A stretch of 64,000 nucleotides of DNA from Nesterenkonia marinintestina (GCF_025420485.1 NZ_JAOEFD010000007.1:1-64000); one strand, 5' to 3'; positions 16,914 through 27,580 are shown, numbered from the stretch's first letter. Numbers and translations are program-made. The notes: a model not told the origin generated them from the sequence alone.

Positions 16914-18182
16914 TCACAGGTGGGGCAGGTGCTCCACCGCCTCCTCATGGGGCATCCCCACCGCGACCAGCAGGTCCACCACCATCGGACGCAGCAGCAT
17001 CACCATCGCCTCGCCCTCCAGAGTGCTGATCGACAGGCGCTCGGGGTGCAGATCCTCGGCGATCGCCGCCAGCCGCTCCTGCGCCGCCGCGGTCCTTCGC
17101 CGGTACCCGCGGCCGGGGTCCTGGACCGCCTCGGCCATCAGTGCGGAGGCGTCCCCGAGGTCGTCGAGCACGGCGGCGAGCCCCTGCGAGCCCTCATCGG
17201 AGAGGGCGGCATGGTCGATGACGCCCACCGCCCGACGGGCGACGACTCGCAGGCTGCGCACGGCCAGGTCCATCTGATCGGCCACCCGGTCCATCCGCCG
17301 GACGTAGTGGCGGTGCCGCCGATAGGCCGGGGAGTACAGGGTCAGCTCCTTGGCGGAGGCGACGGCGTCGGAGGCCTCGTCGAGCTGCTGCTGCATGGCC
17401 CGCGACCGGATCAGCGCATGCCAGGCGTCCCGGGACTCCGAGGTGCGGATCCCGGTCGCGAGCTCCCTGAGGCACCCGGTCAGCTCCTCCACCAGCCGCC
17501 CCAGCTCACGGATCGGCTCACGTCGGGGGTCGCGCGGGGTGAGCAGCGCGATGAGCATGGCCACCACTCCCCCCACCACTGCGTCCATGCTCCGGGAGAA
17601 CGGACCGAAGATCCCCGACTCCGGGGCCGGGATCAGGACGACCAGCAGGGACTGCAGCCCCATCTGCATCGCCAGCAGCGGGCTGCGGTCCAGGAAGCGC
17701 GCCAGCATGATCGCCACGAACAGCACCAGGCTCGCGGTGACCAGATTGCGGCCGAGCACGTGCAGGACCATGTCCCCGATGAGGATGCCCAGGGTGCAGC
17801 CGATGCCGACCTCCAGCACCTTGCGCAGCCGCGGCTCCCGCGAGAACCCCAGGGCGATGAGCGCGGCGATGGCGGCGAACAGCGGCGCCTCATGGCCGAG
17901 GACCTGTTCAGCGATGGTGTAGGCGCCGACCCCGGCCAACGTCATCTGCAGGGCGGGGACGATCGAGTACCGGGACCGCACGGCGCCGGACCGGCTGCGG
18001 GCGGCCAGGGCCCGGGCGGCGTCACCGGTGCCGCGCCGAAGGCGGTGCAGCGTGCCCCGCCCACCGCGGGCGCCCTGTGCGTCCTGCGCCGAGGCCCGCA
18101 GCTGCGCCTCGTTCGGGGTGCGCAGGGCCGTGGTGTCCGTGGTGGGCTCGTGTGGGTCCGGGCCGGGGGTCTGGGAGCTCAC
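16914..18182 (-). CDS. FUSC / aromatic acid exporter family protein
   Basis: 422 residues. After a hydrophilic N-terminus of about 70 residues come six hydrophobic segments, including SIVPALQMTLAGVGAYTIAE, PLFAAIAALIALGFSR and AVVGGVVAMLIALLTP. A long helical cytoplasmic C-terminal half with LYSPAYRRHRHYVRRMDRVA follows. This is the half-size (DUF939/ArAE type) FUSC plan and suggests a dimeric exporter of aromatic or toxic acids; the substrate is unknown. The GTG start is 6 bases after a TAGACT box, so it may be leaderless, although CGGAGG directly abuts the start. Confidence 0.8.
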   Translation of the reverse strand: MSSQTPGPDPHEPTTDTTALRTPNEAQLRASAQDAQGARGGRGTLHRLRRGTGDAARALAARSRSGAVRSRYSIVPALQMTLAGVGAYTIAEQVLGHEAPLFAAIAALIALGFSREPRLRKVLEVGIGCTLGILIGDMVLHVLGRNLVTASLVLFVAIMLARFLDRSPLLAMQMGLQSLLVVLIPAPESGIFGPFSRSMDAVVGGVVAMLIALLTPRDPRREPIRELGRLVEELTGCLRELATGIRTSESRDAWHALIRSRAMQQQLDEASDAVASAKELTLYSPAYRRHRHYVRRMDRVADQMDLAVRSLRVVARRAVGVIDHAALSDEGSQGLAAVLDDLGDASALMAEAVQDPGRGYRRRTAAAQERLAAIAEDLHPERLSISTLEGEAMVMLLRPMVVDLLVAVGMPHEEAVEHLPHL

Positions 18183-18188
18183 CCTCCG

Positions 18189-18194
18189 AGTCTA
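18189..18194 (-). promoter_or_regulatory. -10 box (TAGACT) before the FUSC gene
   Basis: TAGACT lies 6 bases before the GTG start. A GGAGG lies in the gap but is too close to the start codon to act as a normal ribosome binding site. Confidence 0.4.
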
Positions 18195-18276
18195 TTCCCC
18201 GGCGCCCGAGGGTCCGCGCGAACATCCGGGCGAGGGTCCCGGCGAGGGTCCGGACGAGATCGTCCGACGTGGTCGC

Positions 18277-18945
18277 TCAGCCGAGACGGAACTCATGCGG
18301 CTCGGAGGTGATGCCGCTGAGCCTGACGGTGAGCTCATAGGTCCCCGACTCCAGCTCCGCCGGCTCCGAGCAGTCCACCGAGGAGTCCGAACGCGGCCAG
18401 TTCACCTGGGCACGCTCCAGCTGCCCGGGCTCCAGGTCGATCTCCATGCTGGCGTCGTCCTCGGAGCACTGGGCCGTGGTGAATACCTCACGGCCCTGGT
18501 GGCTCACCGCGAACTCCTGCTGCCCGGTGCCGACGTCGACGGAGCAGCCGTCGGATCCGGTGTTCTCGATGGACATCACCAGCAGCGGGGCCTCGTCCGC
18601 GGCATAGCCGTCCGAGCCGGTGGAGGCGGTGACCGAGATGTCGGCCGGGTCGCAGCTGCCCTCGACGGCGTCCTCGTCGCCGGTGCCGTCCACCGAGGTG
18701 TCCTCGGCGTCCTCGGTCTCCGTGCCGGTATCGGCGTCGTCGGCGCCTCCGCCTGCGGTGACGTCGTCCTCGACGTCCTGCCCCTCCTCGGCGACGGTCT
18801 CGTCCTCACCGCCCATGATCCACGTGACCAGGGCGGAGATGCCCCAGGCCACCCCGACCAGCACCAGGAACGCCAGCACCCCGGCCACGATGCGGCGACG
18901 GCGGTAGACCGCGGCGGACTCGCGCGGAGGACGACCTTCAGACAT
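18277..18945 (-). CDS. single-span membrane protein with acidic linker and extracytoplasmic domain
   Basis: 222 residues. A short basic cytoplasmic tail (YRRRR) leads into one transmembrane helix (VAGVLAFLVLVGVAWGISAL, about 21-40). A Glu/Asp/Thr-rich linker follows, then a small domain with four Cys (SCDPADISV, NTGSDGCSVDVG, TAQCSEDD, SVDCSEPAE), probably two disulfides outside the cell. The domain resembles DUF4232-like or immunoglobulin-like actinobacterial envelope domains, but I do not recognise a function. The ATG is 7 bases after a TATCCT box. It is divergent from mutY with only 71 bases between starts. Confidence 0.75.
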   Translation of the reverse strand: MSEGRPPRESAAVYRRRRIVAGVLAFLVLVGVAWGISALVTWIMGGEDETVAEEGQDVEDDVTAGGGADDADTGTETEDAEDTSVDGTGDEDAVEGSCDPADISVTASTGSDGYAADEAPLLVMSIENTGSDGCSVDVGTGQQEFAVSHQGREVFTTAQCSEDDASMEIDLEPGQLERAQVNWPRSDSSVDCSEPAELESGTYELTVRLSGITSEPHEFRLG

Positions 18946-18952
18946 GACATCC

Positions 18953-18958
18953 AGGATA
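18953..18958 (-). promoter_or_regulatory. -10 box (TATCCT), leaderless promoter of the envelope protein
   Basis: TATCCT ends 7 bases before the ATG on the minus strand. It faces the mutY -10 box (19004-19009) on the other strand, so two divergent leaderless promoters share about 70 bases. Confidence 0.45.
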
Positions 18959-19003
18959 TCGGTGGGCGGGGACGTCTGCCGGTGACATGCGCCGGTCCCT
19001 CCA

Positions 19004-19009
19004 TAGACT
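19004..19009 (+). promoter_or_regulatory. -10 box (TAGACT), leaderless promoter of mutY
   Basis: TAGACT ends 7 bases before the ATG at 19017. No Shine-Dalgarno is present. Confidence 0.5.
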
Positions 19010-19016
19010 GGTCGGG

Positions 19017-20102
19017 ATGACCGCACCGCGCCTCTCCGACACAGACGCCGACCCAGGCTCCGACACGGGGTCCGACACAGGCTCCGACGCCGATCGCCGC
19101 GCCGTCCTCCGGGCCGGCGCCGACGTCGCCCCACCCTCGCCCGAGCGGGTCCACCGACGTGTGGTCGACTGGTTCGGGGAGGCCGCCCGCGATCTGCCCT
19201 GGCGACGACCGGAGTGCACACCGTGGGGCGTGCTGGTCTCCGAGATCATGCTCCAGCAGACACCTGTGGCACGGGTGCTGCCCCGCTGGGAGGTGTGGAT
19301 GCAGCGGTGGCCGACCCCGACCGACTGCGCCCGTGCCGACCCCGCCGAGATCCTCACCGTCTGGGACCGCCTCGGCTACCCGCGGCGCGCCCTGCGTCTG
19401 CAGTCCGCCGCCCGGGCGATCGTCGACGAGCACGCCGGCGTCGTCCCCGAGACCGCCGACGAGCTGCGCGCGCTTCCGGGGATCGGCGAGTACACCGCCG
19501 CAGCCGTCGCCTGCTTCGCCTTCGGCCGGCCCGAGACCGTGGTCGACACGAACATCCGTCGCGTCCACACGCGGGTGTTCTCCGGCGCGGCCCTGCCCGG
19601 ACCCACGTACACGGCCGCCCAGCGGCGGCTCGCCCACGACCTGATGCCCGCGGCCGACCACGACGGCGGTGCCCTGGCCTGCGCCTGGAACGCGGCGACC
19701 ATGGAGCTCGGAGCCCTGATCTGCACGGCACGCTCCCCGCAGTGCGCCGTCTGTCCGGCGGCGGACCTGTGCGCCTGGCGCGCCGCCGGCTCGCCCCCGC
19801 CCACGGAGTCCCAGCGCACGCGCGGGCAGTCCTGGAAGGGCACGGACCGGCAGGTGCGCGGCGCGATCATGGCGGCGCTGCGGGACGGGGCGGCCGACGC
19901 CGGGGCGGAACCGGGGACCGTGCCGGCGACCGTGCCGGCGACTGTGCCGGCGACCGTGCTGCTGGACGGGCTGGACCTGCCGGAGGCCTCCGCCGAGCAG
20001 CGGCGCCGCTGCCTGGACTCGCTGGTCGCCGACGGCCTCGCCGCCCGCGGCGGAGAGCCCGGGTCCGCACAGGAGCGGATCGGCCTGCCCGGCACCCTCT
20101 GA
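19017..20102 (+). CDS. mutY: A/G-specific adenine DNA glycosylase MutY
   Basis: 361 residues. It removes adenine opposite 8-oxoguanine. Visible are the substrate-recognition segment EIMLQQTPVARVLPRWEVWM, the helix-hairpin-helix LPGIGEYTAAAV with the catalytic Asp in VDTNIRRVHTR, and the iron-sulfur cluster ligands Cys-x6-Cys-x2-Cys-x5-Cys in CTARSPQCAVCPAADLC. The C-terminal NUDIX-like 8-oxoG domain of long MutY is replaced by a short winged-helix-like tail, usual in actinobacteria. Odd points are an N-terminal SDTG-type repeat and a TVPA repeat near residue 305 from a 12-bp DNA tandem. The start follows the leaderless -10 box. Confidence 0.92.
   Translation: MTAPRLSDTDADPGSDTGSDTGSDADRRAVLRAGADVAPPSPERVHRRVVDWFGEAARDLPWRRPECTPWGVLVSEIMLQQTPVARVLPRWEVWMQRWPTPTDCARADPAEILTVWDRLGYPRRALRLQSAARAIVDEHAGVVPETADELRALPGIGEYTAAAVACFAFGRPETVVDTNIRRVHTRVFSGAALPGPTYTAAQRRLAHDLMPAADHDGGALACAWNAATMELGALICTARSPQCAVCPAADLCAWRAAGSPPPTESQRTRGQSWKGTDRQVRGAIMAALRDGAADAGAEPGTVPATVPATVPATVLLDGLDLPEASAEQRRRCLDSLVADGLAARGGEPGSAQERIGLPGTL
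19916..19960 (+). repeat. 12-bp tandem repeat inside mutY
   Basis: Three units of GACCGTGCCGGC (one with C to T) plus a partial fourth encode a TVPA tetrapeptide repeat between the catalytic core and the tail of MutY. The length is a multiple of three, so copy-number change would keep the frame. Confidence 0.75.
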
Positions 20103-20136
20103 CCGGCCCCTCCCCGTGCTCTTCCCCTCCCCCTTC

Positions 20137-20214
20137 CCATCGGTTGGGCGCTCCGCGTCGCCGACACGCCCGAAACACGCCGTCTGAGCGACGCCGAACG
20201 CCCAACCGATGGGT
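20137..20214. repeat. palindromic repeat, family B copy 1 (terminator-like)
   Basis: Two 26-base arms (20137-20162 and 20189-20214) match at 24 positions. The outer part reads CCCATCGGTTGGGCG. It lies between mutY and radA, both on the plus strand. The second copy is at 42402-42474. Confidence 0.8.
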
Positions 20215-20242
20215 GGTGGGGCACGGTGTCAGAGGGCGCGGA

Positions 20243-20248
20243 TAACCT
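20243..20248 (+). promoter_or_regulatory. -10 box (TAACCT), leaderless promoter of radA
   Basis: TAACCT ends 6 bases before the ATG; GGGGGC fills the gap. Confidence 0.4.
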
Positions 20249-20254
20249 GGGGGC

Positions 20255-21664
20255 ATGGCCACACGTACCTCCTCGCGCTCCGGATCCCGTGCGAAGTCGA
20301 AGCCCACCTTCGAGTGCGGCGAGTGCGGCTGGCAGACGGTGAAGTGGGTCGGCCGATGCCCGGAGTGCCAGTCCTGGGGCACCGTGGAGGAGAAGGGCCA
20401 GGCGGTGGCCCGCACCACGGCCGCCTCCTCGCTGACCACCCCCGCACAGGTGATCGCCGAGGTCGACGCCTCCCAGGCGGAGTTCCGCGCCACCTCGGTC
20501 GGTGAGCTCGACCGGGTGCTCGGCGGCGGCCTGGTGCCCGGTGCGGTGATCCTCATGGCCGGTGAGCCGGGTGTGGGCAAGTCGACGCTGCTGCTGCAGG
20601 TGGCGGCCGCGGCGGCGAAGACCCGTCCCGCCGAGCCGGTCCTGTACCTCACCGGTGAGGAGTCGGCCTCGCAGGTGAAGAAGCGCGCCGAACGGATCGA
20701 CGCCGTCGCCGACTCCCTCTACCTGGCCTCGGAGACCGACCTGGGCCAGGCGCTGGGACAGATCGAGACGGTGGGCCCGCAGCTGACCATCATGGACTCG
20801 GTGCAGACGCTGTCCTCGTCGGAGGTCGACGGCGCCGCGGGAGGCGTGACGCAGATCCGTGAGGTGACCGCGTCGATGATCGAGGCGGCGAAGCGGCGGA
20901 ACATGACCACGATCCTGGTCGGGCACGTCACCAAGGACGGGTCGATCGCCGGACCTCGGATGCTCGAGCATCTGGTGGACGTGGTGTGCCAGTTCGAGGG
21001 AGACCGCCACTCGCGGCTCCGTCTGCTCCGCGCGGTGAAGAACCGCTACGGCCCCACCGACGACGTCGGCTGCTTCGACCTCACCGAGGACGGGCTGGAG
21101 TCGCTGGCCGACCCGTCGGGGCTGTTCGTCTCCGCGCTCACCGAGCGGGTCCCGGGCACCTGCATCACCATCACCCTGGAGGGGCGGCGGCCGCTGACCG
21201 CCGAGGTGCAGGCGCTGGTGGCCGAATCGCAGGCCTCGCAGCCGCGGCGGGCGGTGAGCGGGCTGGACTCCGCCCGGGTGTCGATGCTGCTGGCCGTGCT
21301 GCAGCGGCGGGCGAAGCTGGCCACGCTGATGAAGTCCGAGACCTACGTGGCCACCGTCGGCGGGGTGCGCATCGCCGAGCCGGCCGCCGACCTCTCCATC
21401 GCCCTGGCGGTCGGGTCCGCCGCGCTGGAGAAGCCGCTCCCGAACCGGTTCGTCGCCTTCGGCGAAGTGGGGCTGGCCGGTGAGGTGCGACAGGTGCCGG
21501 GACTCCGACAGCGCCTGCAGGAGGCCCATCGGCTGGGCTTCACCCACGCCATCATCCCGCGGGCCTCGGGCGGGGGTCAGCAGGATGTGGTGCCGGAGGG
21601 GATGCGGGTCCGGGAGGTCGGCTCCCTGCAGGAGGCCATGGCACTGGTGCTCGGCGGAGAGTGA
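20255..21664 (+). CDS. radA: DNA repair protein RadA
   Basis: 469 residues, of family length. Domain order is an N-terminal C4 zinc finger (CGECGWQTVKWVGRCPEC, about 26-43), a RecA-like ATPase with Walker A GEPGVGKST near 108, the RadA-specific KNRYG motif near 265, and a C-terminal Lon-protease-like domain (SIALAVGSAALEKPL, FGEVGLAGEVR). RadA helps branch migration in recombination. Often disA follows radA in actinobacteria; it does not here. The start follows a TAACCT box and is probably leaderless. Confidence 0.95.
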   Translation: MATRTSSRSGSRAKSKPTFECGECGWQTVKWVGRCPECQSWGTVEEKGQAVARTTAASSLTTPAQVIAEVDASQAEFRATSVGELDRVLGGGLVPGAVILMAGEPGVGKSTLLLQVAAAAAKTRPAEPVLYLTGEESASQVKKRAERIDAVADSLYLASETDLGQALGQIETVGPQLTIMDSVQTLSSSEVDGAAGGVTQIREVTASMIEAAKRRNMTTILVGHVTKDGSIAGPRMLEHLVDVVCQFEGDRHSRLRLLRAVKNRYGPTDDVGCFDLTEDGLESLADPSGLFVSALTERVPGTCITITLEGRRPLTAEVQALVAESQASQPRRAVSGLDSARVSMLLAVLQRRAKLATLMKSETYVATVGGVRIAEPAADLSIALAVGSAALEKPLPNRFVAFGEVGLAGEVRQVPGLRQRLQEAHRLGFTHAIIPRASGGGQQDVVPEGMRVREVGSLQEAMALVLGGE

Positions 21665-21689
21665 GTCGCCCCGACTGTTCTACGCCTCG

Positions 21690-21695
21690 TAGAAT
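21690..21695 (+). promoter_or_regulatory. -10 box (TAGAAT) upstream of the DUF3817 gene
   Basis: TAGAAT lies 26 bases after the radA stop and 43 bases before the GTG start, which has its own ribosome binding site. This suggests a normal leadered promoter. Confidence 0.35.
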
Positions 21696-21738
21696 GGGGG
21701 GTCGGTCCGCTCCGTCGTCGTCACTCCTGAGGAGTCCT

Positions 21739-22212
21739 GTGTTCCGCGCCCCCAAAGACCTCTTCCGCGTCATGGCCTTCGCCGAGGCCGTGTCCTGGAC
21801 CCTGCTGATCGGCGGGATGATCCTGCGCGCCACCCACGACCTCGACGTCGCGGTGACCGTCGGCGGCGGGATCCACGGGTTCGTGTTCCTGGCCTACGGG
21901 GCCACCGCCGTCATCGTGGCGAAGAACCAGCGCTGGGGACCGGTCCCGGCGGCCGTGGCGATCGTCTCCGCAGTGATCCCCTACGCCACCGTGCCCACCC
22001 ACTTCTGGCTGAGCCGCTCCGGCCGTCTGGAGGGCGACTGGCGGCACGAGCCGACCGACCACTCCCGTGACCACACCTGGCACGACCGCCTGCTGCGTGC
22101 CCTGCTCCACCACCCCGTGAAGTTCGGCATCGGTATCTCGGCACTGGTGATCCTCACCTACGTGGTCCTGCTGCAGGTCGGACCGCCCGTCGACATCAGC
22201 CCCGAGGGCTGA
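21739..22212 (+). CDS. DUF3817 family membrane protein
   Basis: 157 residues with three to four hydrophobic segments: FRVMAFAEAVSWTLLIGGMI, VGGGIHGFVFLAYGATAVIV, VPAAVAIVSAVIPYATVPTH and the C-terminal IGISALVILTYVVLL. The pattern FAEAVSWTLL...VGGGIHGFVFL is the DUF3817 core, usual in actinobacterial integral membrane proteins of unknown role. The GTG at 21739 is preceded by GAGGAG at 4 bases and is preferred over the longer frame from 21661. Confidence 0.85.
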   Translation: MFRAPKDLFRVMAFAEAVSWTLLIGGMILRATHDLDVAVTVGGGIHGFVFLAYGATAVIVAKNQRWGPVPAAVAIVSAVIPYATVPTHFWLSRSGRLEGDWRHEPTDHSRDHTWHDRLLRALLHHPVKFGIGISALVILTYVVLLQVGPPVDISPEG

Positions 22213-22274
22213 GTCCGGCCCTTCCACAGAGGCCCTCCGATCACTGACGGATCCGGCCGGTCTCCACAGGGAAG

Positions 22275-22292
22275 GCCGGCACGGATGCCGGC
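22275..22292. terminator. small hairpin between DUF3817 and the AbiEi-like gene
   Basis: GCCGGCA and TGCCGGC (7 bp) around a CGGA loop, 10 bases before the next start codon. It may end the DUF3817 transcript or affect translation of the next gene. Confidence 0.35.
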
Positions 22293-22301
22293 AGCTCGAC
22301 G

Positions 22302-23360
22302 GTGTCGGATCATCGCGGCATGCTGACCGCTGACCCCGGGCGTCCGCCCGCACCGCTGCTGTCCACCGCGTGGGTCCCGTCCTCTGAGGCTGAGCGCCTT
22401 GCGCGCTCTGCACGACGAGGGGACCTGATCCGACTCGCCCTAGGAATGTTCACCTCGTCGGAGGTCTGGCGGGAGCTCGCCCCCTGGGATCGCCACCTCC
22501 TCACTGTCGCAGCCGTCTCCGCAAGGAGTCCGGAGGCGGTGCTGTGCCGCGAGACGGCGCTGCTGATCCACGGATTGCCGGTGGTCCGCACGCCGAAGCA
22601 TGTCCACATCCGCACATCCCGCCCCGAACGAGCCGGTCGGGACCACGGCCCTACCCTCACCACAGGAGTTCCGCGGCTCTTCCGCCACGAACCGGCACTG
22701 CCGCGCGGGACGAGCCGTCGCACGGCCCGGGAGCAGCACCGAGCGGGGACAGGGCTCGACTCGATCCGCGTCGCCCTGCCGCCGACGGCGCGCGCTCCCC
22801 AGGACCTGAGGGTTCGGGTCGACCCGCTGTCTCTGACCGTGTTCGACACCGTCCCCCGCATGCCCGGGGGCGCGGCGCTGGCTGTGATGGATGCGCTGGC
22901 AGGTCGGTCCTCCGACGATCCTCCCTGGGAGACGGAGGCGTTCGTCGCCCAGCGGCCGATGTTGGGACCACGTCGCCGTGAGGCCCAGTTCGATGAGCTC
23001 GCCGAACTGGCCGACGCCCGCAGCGGATCGCCCGGGGAGTCGGTCTCCCGATGGGTCCTCCACCGACACGGACTGGCCACGCCGAGCCTGCAGCATCCCA
23101 TCACGCTGCGGGGCGGCGGCACGGCCTACGCCGACTTCGCCTGGGTGGAGGCCGGAGTCCTCGGAGAGTTCGACGGTCTGACGAAGTACTCCGGGATCCT
23201 GGACAGTCGTCCGCCGGCCGACGTCGTCGTCGCCGAGAAGCTCCGGGAGGATGCGCTCCGGGCGCAGGGCTGGACCGTCGTGCGTTGGGTGTGGTCGGAT
23301 CTCCAGAACCCCGAGCGGCTCGTCGCGAGGCTCCTGCGCGCCGGTGTCCCGCCGGCCTGA
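22302..23360 (+). CDS. AbiEi-like N-terminus with a PD-(D/E)xK (DUF559/Vsr-like) nuclease-like C-terminus
   Basis: 352 residues. The N-terminal half has the winged-helix plus AbiEi-like pattern (SARRGDLIRLALGMF, then AVLCRETALLIHGLPVV). The C-terminal part reads YADFAWVEAGVLGEFDG, then VVVAEKLREDALRAQGWTVVRW, which matches the D...ExD...K arrangement of DUF559/Vsr-like nuclease folds. This plan is common in actinobacteria and is often labelled as an antitoxin-domain protein. No toxin partner lies beside it. Start uncertain: GTG 22302 is used; ATG 22320 is also possible. Neither has a ribosome binding site. Confidence 0.65.
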   Translation: MSDHRGMLTADPGRPPAPLLSTAWVPSSEAERLARSARRGDLIRLALGMFTSSEVWRELAPWDRHLLTVAAVSARSPEAVLCRETALLIHGLPVVRTPKHVHIRTSRPERAGRDHGPTLTTGVPRLFRHEPALPRGTSRRTAREQHRAGTGLDSIRVALPPTARAPQDLRVRVDPLSLTVFDTVPRMPGGAALAVMDALAGRSSDDPPWETEAFVAQRPMLGPRRREAQFDELAELADARSGSPGESVSRWVLHRHGLATPSLQHPITLRGGGTAYADFAWVEAGVLGEFDGLTKYSGILDSRPPADVVVAEKLREDALRAQGWTVVRWVWSDLQNPERLVARLLRAGVPPA

Positions 23361-23406
23361 ACCCGGACCCGCGACGTTCCTCATCGTCATCGAGTCATCC
23401 GGCCGC

Positions 23407-23448
23407 TTCTGCAGGATCCCCGCACAAAATGGGTCGGATCCCGCAGAA
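23407..23448. terminator. inverted repeat between convergent genes (first of two)
   Basis: TTCTGCAGGATCC (23407-23419) pairs with GGATCCCGCAGAA (23436-23448), 12 of 13 positions, loop 16. It lies between the AbiEi-like gene and clpC. Confidence 0.55.
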
Positions 23449-23487
23449 CATGCTGGAAGACCGCGCCTGGGGCGGGACGAGGACGAC

Positions 23488-23521
23488 GCAGGGCCCGGGG
23501 GACGGATCCCCCGGGCCCTGC
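23488..23521. terminator. strong hairpin downstream of clpC
   Basis: A 15-bp perfect stem (23488-23502 with 23507-23521) and a 4-base loop CGGA, 26 bases past the clpC stop codon on the minus strand. It probably serves both convergent genes. Confidence 0.75.
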
Positions 23522-23546
23522 GGTGCGTATGACGCGGAGCGGCCGC

Positions 23547-26063
<2,517 letters not shown>

Positions 26064-26183
26064 CGCCAATGACACTCCTCGCGTTGATATCCACCTCTGA
26101 TGCTACGGGGCGCTGGGCCTCGGCGGGCCGGTGTTCGCCAGCGGGAGAAGTCCCCGACGACGTCGGGCCCGTCCGGGAGCCGG

Positions 26184-27560
26184 TCACCGTCCCGAGAGCC
26201 GGTTCCACAGGGCGGCGTCGAAGCGCTCCGGGGCGATCGCGCACATGTGGCGCACCGCGTGGTCGAGCTTGGCCCGCCAGATCCGCGCGGCGTCGTCGCC
26301 GCCGCCGTCGAGCACCGCGGCCAGGAGACGACGATCGTCGGCGAGGATGCGGTCCGCCGCCGGCCCGTAGTCCAGCTGCAGCACGGCGATGAACATCTGG
26401 ACCCGCAGGGTGAGCTCGTGGAACGCCTCCGCCGACTGCCGCAGCCCGGAGGCCTCCGCCATCGCCCGCTGGAAGCGCAGGTCGGCCTGGTCCACCTCGA
26501 CGGCGACGCCGACCTCGTGAGCCTCCCGCAGCCGATCCAGCGCGGCGCGCATCGGCAGCAGCCGGTGCCGGGGACGGGCCGCCGCCCCGCGCAGCAGCAC
26601 CTGTCCCAGCTGCAGCCGGGCGGCGTAGACGTCGATGACGTCGGCCCCCTGGACGGCGGCCACCGCGTGCCCCGGGCTGCGCCGCTCCACCAGTCCCCGG
26701 GCCGCCAGCTGCGTCAGTGCACCGCGCACCGCGCCGGGGCCCATGCCGGTGCGGGATCCCAGACGTCCGGGCGGGATGCGGTCCCCTGGTCGCAGCCCGG
26801 CGTCGGCCACCTCGCCGCGCAGCGCCGTCGCCAGCCGCTCACCCGGGGGGAGGTCCTCGGTCGCATGGTGATCTGAGTCAGAATCCCGGCGATCGGGGAG
26901 ACGACCGTCACGGTGCCAGCTCAGTCCCCGCAGACCCCGATGGGCCCGGGAGGCCACCTCGCGCAGCAGCGGGCCCGGCACCGCATCCTCCTGCGGGACG
27001 CAGTCCGCCAGCGCGTCGGCGACATCGCGGAGTCCGGCCGCCCACTCCGGGCCCGTCGGCCGGAGCTCCACCACCGCACCCCCGCCCACCGGGATCGGGA
27101 CACGAGGAGACTCCGAGTCCCGGGGACGGTCCGCAGGCTGCGGCGCACCGCCGGCGACCCACAGTCCCGCCATCAGCGCCGCCGCACGGCGTCGGACCCG
27201 GATGTTCGACTGACCGGGACCTTCGCCGGCAGAGGCGGGCGCGGGGCCGAACTCCACCCGGATCACGCCGTGCCTCTCCTCCACCGCGACGAGTCGCAGC
27301 CTCCGACGCGCGCGTCCGGCCTCCCCTCCGGCGTCCTGCCCGGCGTCCCGCGCGCGGCCCGGATCGACGCCGCCGCCGCGGATCCGACGCACCGACCGGC
27401 TCACCAACGACTGGCTCAGACCGACCATCGCGGCGATCTCCCGGGTGGAGTACGCCGAGGCGCCCGCCCGCGGTCCGGCGGCGGCGAGCACACTGGCGAC
27501 GACGTCGTCGGCCGTCTCCTGGATCCGGGGTCTGCCCCGCGGCCGCACCGTGGCACTCAT
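26184..27560 (-). CDS. double-HTH transcriptional regulator (N-terminal HTH plus GntR/FCD)
   Basis: 458 residues, longer than usual GntR regulators (about 230). Residues about 40-65 form a helix-turn-helix (STREIAAMVGLSQSLVSRSV). After a variable region of about 160 residues comes a GntR-type winged helix (LRPGDRIPPGRLGSRTGMGP, then ALTQLAARGLVERR), and a C-terminal all-helical FCD-like ligand domain (LQLGQVLLRGAAARPRH, AEAFHELTLRVQMFIAVLQL). It is divergent from putA, 126 bases apart, so it probably controls proline catabolism and itself. An exact 13-bp palindrome lies just before its start. The start at 27560 has no strong ribosome binding site. The large frame that continues through putA antisense is not coding. 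Confidence 0.75.
   Translation of the reverse strand: MSATVRPRGRPRIQETADDVVASVLAAAGPRAGASAYSTREIAAMVGLSQSLVSRSVRRIRGGGVDPGRARDAGQDAGGEAGRARRRLRLVAVEERHGVIRVEFGPAPASAGEGPGQSNIRVRRRAAALMAGLWVAGGAPQPADRPRDSESPRVPIPVGGGAVVELRPTGPEWAAGLRDVADALADCVPQEDAVPGPLLREVASRAHRGLRGLSWHRDGRLPDRRDSDSDHHATEDLPPGERLATALRGEVADAGLRPGDRIPPGRLGSRTGMGPGAVRGALTQLAARGLVERRSPGHAVAAVQGADVIDVYAARLQLGQVLLRGAAARPRHRLLPMRAALDRLREAHEVGVAVEVDQADLRFQRAMAEASGLRQSAEAFHELTLRVQMFIAVLQLDYGPAADRILADDRRLLAAVLDGGGDDAARIWRAKLDHAVRHMCAIAPERFDAALWNRLSGR
26872..26882. promoter_or_regulatory. second copy of the TCTGACTCAGA palindrome, inside the regulator gene
   Basis: The minus strand reads TCTGACTCAGA, identical to the core of the palindrome at 27568-27580, about 700 bases away. 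It may be an auxiliary operator for looping; chance is not excluded. Confidence 0.3.
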
Positions 27561-27567
27561 CCTGTCA

Positions 27568-27580
27568 TTCTGACTCAGAA
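27568..27580. promoter_or_regulatory. candidate operator palindrome between regulator and putA
   Basis: TTCTGACTCAGAA is a perfect 6+1+6 palindrome, 8 bases upstream of the regulator start. If the regulator mRNA is short-leadered, it overlaps the promoter and suits autoregulation. Confidence 0.5.
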
